A stretch of DNA of 21,452 bases, taken from contig JAGODU010000063.1 in NCBI GenBank assembly GCA_017998095.1, forward strand, positions 1 to 21,452, read 5' to 3'. Positions within the stretch are counted from its first letter, which is position 1. The number at the start of each line of letters is the position of its first letter. The stretch comes from Prolixibacteraceae bacterium. GTDB taxonomy: Bacteria; Bacteroidota; Bacteroidia; Bacteroidales; Prolixibacteraceae. The notes under the pieces are model-generated. The model did not search any database. It worked only from the letters and a program-made list of their open reading frames with translations, and was not told where the DNA came from. Position numbers and translations under genes: made by a program. This document shows, piece after piece, positions 16,315 to 21,452 of this stretch.

Positions 16315-17811
16315 ATGAATTTTATAGAAATAAATAATAATCAGTGCATTGAATTGGCATCAATACCAAGATTAAAATATGAATTGTTTTATGAGGCAAT
16401 TCTTCATTTAGCTGAGGATATTGATAATCATTGTGTAAGCTATTTCGGTGTTCCTTCCGGTGGAAAACTAACCCTTTTTTGTTGTATAGCAAACGATAAG
16501 AATGCGAAAATATTAATCACTTCTTCTGAAATCGATGTATCTGAAGAATATCCCTCATTAACTGAAAAGAAATATGCTTTCCATTGTTTTGAAAGAGAGA
16601 TAGCTGAAAACTATGGGATTAAATTCTCCAATCATCCATGGTTAAAGCCTGTTCGCTATCCATATAACAGATTTGATAAAAATAATTCAATAGATAATTA
16701 TCCTTTTTACAGTATTGAAAGCGAAGAGCTTCATGAGGTTGGAGTTGGTCCTGTACACGCAGGTATAATTGAACCGGGACATTTCAGGTTTATTTGTAAC
16801 GGCGAACAGATTCTTCATCTTGAAATTCAATTGGGCTATCAACACAGGGGAATTGAATCACTTATTATAAACAAAAAGGGACTTAATCAAAAAGTTTTAC
16901 TTTCTGAAAATATTGCAGGAGATACTGTCGTAGGTCATACATCATCATTTGTTAATGTTTGGGAATCACTTTGCAAATTTAAACCCTCAGATAAGCTTGT
17001 CAATGAACGGGCATTGGCTCTTGAAATCGAAAGGATTGCTATTCATACAGGTGATTTAAGCGCAATATCAACTGATATAGCATATCAACTTGGAAGCTCT
17101 GTTTTCGGCAGATTGAGAACGCCAATTATTAACTTTTTTCAAACATGGTGTGGTAATCGTTTAGCCAAAAGTCTAATCAGACCGGGCAAGACAAATTATC
17201 CTTTTACTGATGCTCTTGCTGACAATCTGAATAGCGTTTTGGATAAATACGAGCCCGATTTTATTGAAATGTATGATTGCCTTTCAGATTTGCCTTCTGC
17301 TCTTTCCCGTTTGGAAAAAACAGGCGTTGTTACTAAGGAAACAGCTTCTTCTCTTGGACTTGTTGGAATGGCGGCAAAAGCAAGTGGTTTTAAAAGGGAT
17401 ATAAGAGCTAGTCACCCTCAGGGATGGTTTGCTGATCAGACTCACGATCCCGTTATTAAAAGGCATGGAGATGTGTTTTCCAGAACACAAATGAGAAAGG
17501 AAGAGATAGTTCAGTCGATGGCTTATGTTAGAAATTACATCAATAATGAAAAACATATTGCATTTGAAGAAGAGAAAATGAGTGTACCGATGCCCGATTC
17601 ATTTGCAATTTCACTGATAGAAGGCTGGAGAGGGGAGATTTGCCATTGTGCTTTAACTGATTCTGAAGGCAATCTTGCTGCTTATAAGGTTAAAGACCCG
17701 TCTTTTCATAATTGGATGGCTTTGGCTATGGCAGTCAGAAATAACGAAATATCTGATTTCCCAATCTGCAATAAGAGTTTTAATTTATCTTACTGTGGAT
17801 TTGATTTATAA
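16315..17811 (+). CDS. HyfG/HycE-like large-subunit homologue without [NiFe] ligands (Ehr-like)
   Basis: The 498-residue protein fuses a 30-kDa NuoC-like domain (about 1-125, FEREIAENYGIKFSNHPWL at 92-110) to a 49-kDa NuoD/hydrogenase-large-subunit domain. The latter has GVGPVHAGIIEPGHFRF (143-159) and GYQHRGIE (174-181), typical of group 4. The first metal motif, normally ERxCGxC, reads SENIAGDTVVGH (197-208): both Cys positions are Ala201 and Thr204. The second, normally DPCxxC, reads NLSYCG (490-495), where the aligned positions are Ser and Gly; a single Cys lies at 494. The protein ends three residues later, with no C-terminal processing extension. It therefore cannot bind a standard [NiFe] centre. 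It is best placed among energy-converting-hydrogenase-related (Ehr) proteins. The start is 4 bp after the HyfF-like stop. Confidence 0.9.
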   Translation: MNFIEINNNQCIELASIPRLKYELFYEAILHLAEDIDNHCVSYFGVPSGGKLTLFCCIANDKNAKILITSSEIDVSEEYPSLTEKKYAFHCFEREIAENYGIKFSNHPWLKPVRYPYNRFDKNNSIDNYPFYSIESEELHEVGVGPVHAGIIEPGHFRFICNGEQILHLEIQLGYQHRGIESLIINKKGLNQKVLLSENIAGDTVVGHTSSFVNVWESLCKFKPSDKLVNERALALEIERIAIHTGDLSAISTDIAYQLGSSVFGRLRTPIINFFQTWCGNRLAKSLIRPGKTNYPFTDALADNLNSVLDKYEPDFIEMYDCLSDLPSALSRLEKTGVVTKETASSLGLVGMAAKASGFKRDIRASHPQGWFADQTHDPVIKRHGDVFSRTQMRKEEIVQSMAYVRNYINNEKHIAFEEEKMSVPMPDSFAISLIEGWRGEICHCALTDSEGNLAAYKVKDPSFHNWMALAMAVRNNEISDFPICNKSFNLSYCGFDL

Positions 17812-17864
17812 GTTTTAAATTGAAAATTTGGTAACTATAAAGTAAAGGAAACGTTAAGAATATA

Positions 17865-18623
17865 ATGATCAGGAATTCTAAGATATTATATCATCAGGGC
17901 AAACAATATATTCCGGATGTAACGACAGTTGAGGTGCCGGGAATATTCAGGGGCAGGCCTGTTATTAGTAAAGCAGCCGTTGATGAACTTGCATTGAAGG
18001 ATGTTTGTCCTGTTGGAGCAATAGGTTTGAGTCCTGTCAGCATTGATCTTGGAAAGTGTGTCTTTTGTGGTGAGTGTGCCTTCTGTTTTCCTGACAAAAT
18101 AAGGTTTACAAAGGATTACAAATTGGCATCAAACGACAGGGAAGCCCTGCTTATTAAAGAAGGAGATGAAACCCCGATTTGTATTAATCCTGAAAAGATT
18201 AGAAAAGAAATTAAATCGATTTTTAAGAATTCTCTAAAACTAAGGCAGGTTTCTGCCGGTGGTGATAACAGTTGTGAGTTGGAATTGAATGCAGCAGGTA
18301 ATGTGAATTTCGATATGGGCAGATTTGGAATAGAATTCGTTGCTTCACCACGTCATGCTGATGGAATTGTGATTACCGGACCAATTACAAGTAATATGGC
18401 TCGTCCTCTTCAAATAACTTATGATGCAGTTCCAAATCCTAAAATAATTGTTCTGGCCGGCGTTGATGCCATAAGTGGGGGATTGTTTGAGGGAAGTCCG
18501 GCAATTGACCGTTCATTTATTGAAAATCATCATATCGACTTATATATACCGGGAAACCCGGTTCATCCTCTTACTTTTATTAACGGAATATCAGGCTTAA
18601 TCAGAAGCGACAAATTCAGATGA
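17865..18623 (+). CDS. HyfI/NuoB-like small-subunit homologue fused to a ferredoxin-like domain, proximal cluster ligands mostly lost
   Basis: The 252-residue soluble protein has a ferredoxin-like N-terminal domain (about 20-125) joined to a NuoB/HyfI domain (about 128-246). In the first, CP at 48-49 and CVFCGECAFCFP at 65-76 could bind one [4Fe-4S] cluster (Cys65, 68, 71 with Cys48); Cys74 is spaced irregularly. The NuoB part is recognised by RFGIEFVASPRHADGIVITG (153-172). Its cluster ligands are changed: CxxC is Asp134-Cys137, the Cys of GxCAxSGG is Asp201, and the Cys of IPGCPP is Asn231. Only Cys137 remains, so a standard proximal cluster is unlikely. This gene takes the place of separate HyfH and HyfI. 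It begins 53 bp after the large-subunit gene, a wider gap than elsewhere in the operon, and is the last gene of the unit. Confidence 0.88.
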   Translation: MIRNSKILYHQGKQYIPDVTTVEVPGIFRGRPVISKAAVDELALKDVCPVGAIGLSPVSIDLGKCVFCGECAFCFPDKIRFTKDYKLASNDREALLIKEGDETPICINPEKIRKEIKSIFKNSLKLRQVSAGGDNSCELELNAAGNVNFDMGRFGIEFVASPRHADGIVITGPITSNMARPLQITYDAVPNPKIIVLAGVDAISGGLFEGSPAIDRSFIENHHIDLYIPGNPVHPLTFINGISGLIRSDKFR

Positions 18624-18645
18624 AGTAAAATCTCCTAAGGAATTA

Positions 18646-19506
18646 TTATCCTTCAAGATAATCCCAGTCTTTTATCTCTTCAAACTGTTTACATCCTTCA
18701 ATATTAGAAGGATGTTGTAATACTGATTCAACTGAAACTTCAGGTATCAGTTCGTCAGCGATGCCGTTTTTAATAAAAATAAAATTGAAACCTAAATCGT
18801 TGGCTCCTACTAATCTGTAACCTTTTCTTTTAGCAAGATTAGTCATTGCTACAGGAGAAGCTCCATGATATAAAGGATGTTTACCCGGATAGAAATAGTT
18901 CGGATCATAAGGAACAACGATGTTTCTCATTCCAAATTCATTATGTGTTTCTATGATAACTACTTTTGCATCTGCTACATTAATTGCATCCCATATCCAG
19001 TAATCATTTCCATCTATATCAATTGATAATAAAGCTATCTCGCCATTTATCCCTGACTTTGTAATCAAATCATTGATATTTTCCCTTGTTACTTTTGAAC
19101 AACAAAACTTGGGAGGATAAAACCATGGGTGAGGATATTTTGAAAAGAACTTTTTCCCTCTTTTAATGCTTGAAGGATTTGCATCTATAAATAAACCATT
19201 CCATCCAAAGTTAAAGTAAAGATTTGCAGAATTACTATTTATCCCATCATCAGAACCTATTTCAATAAATGTCTTATTTTCCATCCCAATAACTGAGAAA
19301 ATGAAAAGTAATAATCCGTCTTCTTCAAATTGGGAAAACACCCTGAATCCGGTTTCTTTAAGTCGGGGTACTTCATTCCTTTTTGCTTGTTCCTTGTAAT
19401 TCAAATACATCTGAGTCTGATTGATTTGAACTGAAGGATTGAAACGATCTCTGATTTTGAATATCAGGAAGTTATCTTTGATAAAATTCTTTAAAGGATT
19501 ACTCAT
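18646..19506 (-). CDS. FkbM-like SAM-dependent methyltransferase
   Basis: The 286-residue protein is predicted to methylate an oxygen in a sugar or secondary metabolite, in the cytosol. It has a Rossmann-type SAM site: motif I FIEIGSDDGINS (80-91), motif II Asp108 in GLFIDANP, and LLSIDIDGNDYWIW (159-172), the FkbM-type post-motif. No membrane segment is present. The frame extends upstream to a TTG at 19545, but a -7-like element (TATTTTTG) overlaps that TTG, so a transcript from it would start downstream of it. The ATG at 19506 is therefore chosen. The gene is convergent with the Ehr-like operon (22 bp apart) and has no sugar-biosynthesis neighbours in the window, so its acceptor is unknown. 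Confidence 0.8.
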   Translation of the reverse strand: MSNPLKNFIKDNFLIFKIRDRFNPSVQINQTQMYLNYKEQAKRNEVPRLKETGFRVFSQFEEDGLLLFIFSVIGMENKTFIEIGSDDGINSNSANLYFNFGWNGLFIDANPSSIKRGKKFFSKYPHPWFYPPKFCCSKVTRENINDLITKSGINGEIALLSIDIDGNDYWIWDAINVADAKVVIIETHNEFGMRNIVVPYDPNYFYPGKHPLYHGASPVAMTNLAKRKGYRLVGANDLGFNFIFIKNGIADELIPEVSVESVLQHPSNIEGCKQFEEIKDWDYLEG

Positions 19507-19542
19507 AGGTTTATCAGTTGGATAAGTATAATTTTGAAAATG

Positions 19543-19550
19543 CAAAAATA
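19543..19550 (-). promoter_or_regulatory. Candidate -7 element TATTTTTG for the methyltransferase gene
   Basis: On the minus strand the bases read TATTTTTG, an exact match to TAnnTTTG, 36 bp upstream of the ATG at 19506. No clear TTTG was found at -33. The position supports the ATG start and argues against the TTG at 19545. Confidence 0.45.
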
Positions 19551-19583
19551 TGAATTTTTTTCATGATACTTTTTCAGAAAAAT

Positions 19584-19613
19584 TTTGTTGACTCAAATAA
19601 AATTGTAATTTTG
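19584..19613 (+). promoter_or_regulatory. Bacteroidota-type promoter (TTTG ... TAATTTTG)
   Basis: TTTG at 19584-19587 and TAATTTTG at 19606-19613 are separated by 18 bp, close to the -33/-7 arrangement (TTTG, about 19 bp, TAnnTTTG) of the primary sigma factor in this phylum. Transcription would begin near 19618-19622 on the plus strand. The next protein gene on this strand is more than 450 bp away, so the immediate product appears to be non-coding or a very long leader. Confidence 0.6.
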
Positions 19614-19618
19614 TATTC

Positions 19619-19634
19619 ATGCAACCGATTGCAT
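19619..19634. promoter_or_regulatory. LacI-type operator palindrome at the predicted transcription start
   Basis: ATGCAACCGATTGCAT is a 16-bp palindrome with a central CG: the two halves differ from perfect symmetry only at the bases flanking CG. This layout (TGnAAnCGnTTnCA core) is the standard form of operators bound by LacI-family repressors. It sits 5 bp after the -7 element, at the predicted start site, where a bound repressor would block initiation. No LacI-family gene lies in the window, so the regulator is unknown. Confidence 0.5.
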
Positions 19635-19891
19635 AATGATTATTAGTTTGTTGCACGTATGTTTTAATAGATTTTGAAATTACTTCTTTAAATAACCCGG
19701 ATCACTTAAATGAAGAGGTTTAGTGAATAATATATTAAAACTAATGAATGATTAAATTTCAGATTAAGACTTCTTAAAAGTTTGAATTTCAATTTTTGAA
19801 TGGTAGATGTTTTAATGGCATTCTCCAAAGAGTTAAATAAAAAGCAGGGTGAGGTGATCTTTATTTAATTACTTGGGAATGCCATTTTTTT
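19620..19891 (+). ncRNA. Candidate regulated non-coding RNA
   Basis: A transcript is inferred from the promoter at 19584-19613 to the hairpin and T-tract at 19814-19891, about 270 nt. No convincing protein is encoded in it: short frames of 13 codons (19636-19677) and 22 codons (19800-19868) have no family features. The sequence does not resemble 6S RNA, tmRNA, RNase P RNA or SRP RNA as far as can be judged by eye. The alternative is a long attenuated leader for the 20081 gene. Confidence 0.35.
19814..19891 (+). terminator. Long imperfect hairpin followed by a T-tract
   Basis: Bases 19814-19844 pair with 19859-19886 around a 14-base loop (CAGGGTGAGGTGAT). About 27 base pairs form with a few one- or two-base bulges. 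The outer ten pairs (AATGGCATTC with GAATGCCATT) are perfect, and T7 runs from 19885 to 19891. It works as a rho-independent terminator for plus-strand transcripts. The stem is much longer than a terminator needs, so it may also be a structured RNA domain or a hairpin-type repeat element. Confidence 0.65.
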
Positions 19892-20080
19892 ATTTTCACC
19901 CGATTATCAAGAACTTCGAGCCACCGTCAAGTTATTCCTCTTTCTCATTCTCTTGTTACAAAATAATTGGTTAATTTTTTTGTAATTAATCATCCCTTTT
20001 TTTTCATATAATATTTTAAAATTAAAGTTGTAATTAATTATTTTAGCTACTTATTCACACTCAATTTTTATTAACAAATT

Positions 20081-20437
20081 ATGGGTATTACATATATTTA
20101 TCACAAAGGAAAAAAAATAATGTATTGTGATTATTCTGATTGCAAGACAGTTGCTGATACAATAAAGGTACTTGATGAGGCAAGGGAGGAATATTTAAAA
20201 TCAGATGAAAACTTTCTGGTTCTTAATGACTTTTCAGGAGGTGTAATTAGTAATGAATTCATGAATGTCGCAAGAGAATATGGCAAGGAACTTTTTGATA
20301 AAAGAACTCCAAAAACTGCTGCTTTGGGTATTACAGGACTGAAGAAAGTTCTTATAAGTTCTTATAATCTTATCGTTAAAAACAAACTCTCTATTTTTAA
20401 TAACAAGACTGAAGCTCTCGATTTTTTGGTAAAATAA
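20081..20437 (+). CDS. Small SpoIIAA/STAS-like domain protein
   Basis: The 118-residue cytosolic protein has no signal peptide. Its pattern matches short STAS/SpoIIAA-like proteins: an N-terminal strand pair (ITYIYHKGKKIMYCDYSDCK), a helix (TIKVLDEAREEYLKS), a central strand with an acidic turn (FLVLNDFSGG), a helix (SNEFMNVAREYGKELFDK), a further strand (TAALGITGLKKVLIS), and a C-terminal helix pair ending in TEALDFLVK, the usual 'EALDWL' end of this group. Members serve in signalling or lipid-binding contexts, but most are uncharacterised. There is no phosphorylatable Ser in the usual D-S-G motif. It stands alone, with the flavoenzyme gene starting 70 bp later under its own candidate promoter. 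The fold call is moderate and no function is claimed. Confidence 0.6.
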   Translation: MGITYIYHKGKKIMYCDYSDCKTVADTIKVLDEAREEYLKSDENFLVLNDFSGGVISNEFMNVAREYGKELFDKRTPKTAALGITGLKKVLISSYNLIVKNKLSIFNNKTEALDFLVK

Positions 20438-20482
20438 AATAATCATTTGTTCCTTTTGTCCTCTTCTGTATTATTTTCAGTT

Positions 20483-20490
20483 TATATTTG
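20483..20490 (+). promoter_or_regulatory. -7 element TATATTTG of the flavoenzyme gene
   Basis: TATATTTG is an exact match to TAnnTTTG, 16 bp before the ATG at 20507, which would give a leader of roughly 10 nt. The nearest TTTG upstream (20455-20458) is 24 bp away, longer than usual, so the -33 part is weak. Confidence 0.5.
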
Positions 20491-20506
20491 TGCTTTGAGA
20501 AATAAA

Positions 20507-21452
20507 ATGGAAAGGATAAAATCACTGTTTTCAATAAAATACCCTGTTATTGCAGGTGGAATGGTTTGGTGCAGCGGATGGCGCTTAGCTTCTGCTGTAA
20601 GCAATGCCGGCGGACTGGGACTTATTGGTGCCGGGTCAATGCACCCTGAAATTCTTAGAGAACATATACAAAAAACTAAAGCTGCTACTTCAAATTCATT
20701 TGGTGTTAACGTTCCTCTTTTATATCCTGAACAGGAAAAAATAATGGATATAATAGTTGATGAAGGGGTAAAAATTGTTTTTACTTCAGCAGGAAATCCA
20801 AAGAAATGGACAAGCTTTCTTCATGATCACGATATTAAAGTTGCTCATGTTGTTTCAAGTGCCCTTTTTGCTGAAAAATGTGAAGCAGCAGGTGTTGATG
20901 CCATTGTTGCAGAAGGTTTTGAAGCAGGTGGTCACGACGGCAGGGAAGAAACCACAACTTTATCCCTAATTCCATCTGTCCGAAAAGCTACTTCACTTCC
21001 ACTTATCAGTGCCGGCGGAATTGTTACAGGAAGCCAGATGCTTGCTGCAATTTCATTAGGAGCTGAGGGCGTTCAGATTGGCTCATTGTTTGCTTCTTCT
21101 CTTGAGTCTTCTGCTCATGAGGATTTTAAAAAGCTGATTTGCGAAACAGGGGAGGGTGGTACTAAGCTGGTCCTTAAACAGCTTTCACCGGTCAGACTTA
21201 TTAAAAATGATTTCTTCAAAATTGTTGAAGAGGCTGAATTAAGAGGTGCATCTATTGATGAATTAAAAGATATTCTTGGAAAAGGGAGAGCAAAGAAAGG
21301 TATGTTTGAAGGCAATCTTGTTGAAGGTGAACTTGAAATAGGACAATCTGCTTCTCTTATCAATGAAATTTTACCTGTATCGGAAATAATGAATCGACTA
21401 ATTATCGAATATAATTCTGCTTTATCAGATATTCAAAAACTAAAACCTTTTT
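20507..21452 (+). CDS. Nitronate monooxygenase / FabK-family FMN flavoprotein, C-terminus cut by window edge
   Basis: The frame is open from ATG 20507 to the last base, 315 codons, about the full length of the family; only the last few residues can be missing. The protein is an FMN-dependent TIM-barrel enzyme. It begins FSIKYPVIAGGMVWCSGWRLASA, with NAGGLGLIGAGS (33-44), the catalytic-His segment EGFEAGGHDG (136-145, His143), the phosphate-binding SAGGI (168-172), and LGAEGVQIGSLFASS (184-198). Nitronate monooxygenases oxidise toxic nitronates to carbonyls and nitrite, while FabK paralogues reduce enoyl-ACP in fatty-acid synthesis. The sequence alone does not separate the two safely. It has its own promoter element and is not coupled to the STAS-like gene. 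Confidence 0.88.
   Translation, partial: MERIKSLFSIKYPVIAGGMVWCSGWRLASAVSNAGGLGLIGAGSMHPEILREHIQKTKAATSNSFGVNVPLLYPEQEKIMDIIVDEGVKIVFTSAGNPKKWTSFLHDHDIKVAHVVSSALFAEKCEAAGVDAIVAEGFEAGGHDGREETTTLSLIPSVRKATSLPLISAGGIVTGSQMLAAISLGAEGVQIGSLFASSLESSAHEDFKKLICETGEGGTKLVLKQLSPVRLIKNDFFKIVEEAELRGASIDELKDILGKGRAKKGMFEGNLVEGELEIGQSASLINEILPVSEIMNRLIIEYNSALSDIQKLKPF

Larger units (their letters stand above)
19546..20080. other. Gene-poor stretch between the methyltransferase and the STAS-like gene
   Basis: About 535 bp without a protein gene. It holds divergent promoter elements (19543-19550 minus; 19584-19613 plus), the LacI-type palindrome and the long hairpin, listed separately. The right part (19892-20080) is very AT-rich with homopolymer T runs and two copies of TGTAATTAAT (19981 and 20030); no exact -7 element for the 20081 gene was found there. 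Confidence 0.7.

Noticed and set aside
11305..18623. A working hydrogenase-4 or formate hydrogenlyase complex
   Set aside because: The gene order fits Hyf, but both [NiFe] Cys pairs and three proximal-cluster ligands are missing, and there is no C-terminal processing tail or maturation gene.
11305..18623. A partial respiratory complex I (Nuo) operon
   Set aside because: HyfE-type and HyfB-type subunits, the NuoC-NuoD fusion and the group 4 motifs fit the hydrogenase-related branch; NuoA, J, K, N, E, F and G are absent.
18624..18645. Shared terminator between the convergent Ehr-like operon and the methyltransferase gene
   Set aside because: Only a five-base-pair stem (AAGGA/TCCTT) with no GC-rich core or T-tract, too weak to call.
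19507..19545. Longer methyltransferase start at TTG 19545
   Set aside because: TTG is a rare start, the added 13 residues show no family feature, and a TAnnTTTG element overlaps it.
19636..19677. 13-codon leader peptide after the 19584 promoter
   Set aside because: No run of a regulatory amino acid, no ribosome site, and chance frames of this size are common in AT-rich DNA.
19800..19868. 22-codon frame inside the long hairpin
   Set aside because: Its sequence is fixed by the hairpin pairing and shows no independent coding sign.
20775..20969. 64-codon frame within the flavoenzyme gene
   Set aside because: It is out of frame with the 315-codon nitronate monooxygenase/FabK reading frame and has no features of its own.

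Overview
The window looks like chromosomal DNA of a member of the Bacteroidota, most likely Bacteroidales-like and uncultured. The grounds are low GC, a TonB-dependent receptor paired with a YncE-like surface lipoprotein, outer-membrane OmpA/PD40 proteins, a Maf/KdsC pair, TAnnTTTG-type -7 promoter elements and the absence of strong Shine-Dalgarno sequences. No rRNA, tRNA, CRISPR array, phage or insertion sequence was seen. The left edge cuts a TonB receptor and the right edge cuts a nitronate monooxygenase/FabK-family gene very near its end.

Layout. (1) 1-1613, plus: the C-terminus of a TonB receptor overlaps by 4 bp a beta-propeller lipoprotein of the kind that captures cobalamin next to BtuB. 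(2) 1621-3312, minus: a membrane GT39/GT83-type glycosyltransferase. (3) 3396-8709, plus: a three-gene exported operon with a predicted outer-membrane barrel, a PD40/carboxypeptidase-regulatory-like/OmpA protein and a large exported protein of unknown function. (4) 8717-9830, minus: Maf and a KdsC-type HAD phosphatase, one base apart. (5) 9866-11143, minus: a small lipoprotein and an exported lysine-rich protein with a 9-residue repeat, ended by a clear intrinsic terminator.

(6) 11305-18623, plus: a tight six-gene operon in the order HyfB-HyfC-HyfE-HyfF-HyfG-HyfI. This is the most interesting part. The membrane ion-pumping subunits look intact. The HyfG homologue lacks all the cysteines of the [NiFe] site, and the HyfI homologue lacks three of the four ligands of the proximal [4Fe-4S] cluster. 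It is therefore an energy-converting-hydrogenase-related (Ehr-like) complex and not a hydrogenase. One ferredoxin-type cluster motif remains, fused to the N-terminus of the small subunit. How electrons enter, if they do, cannot be told from this window.

(7) 18646-19506, minus: an FkbM-like methyltransferase. (8) 19546-20080: a gene-poor stretch that holds a good promoter, a LacI-type palindrome at the expected transcription start and, about 190 nt downstream, a long hairpin with a T-tract. Together these suggest a regulated small transcript. (9) 20081-20437: a SpoIIAA/STAS-like small protein, then the truncated flavoenzyme gene at the right edge.
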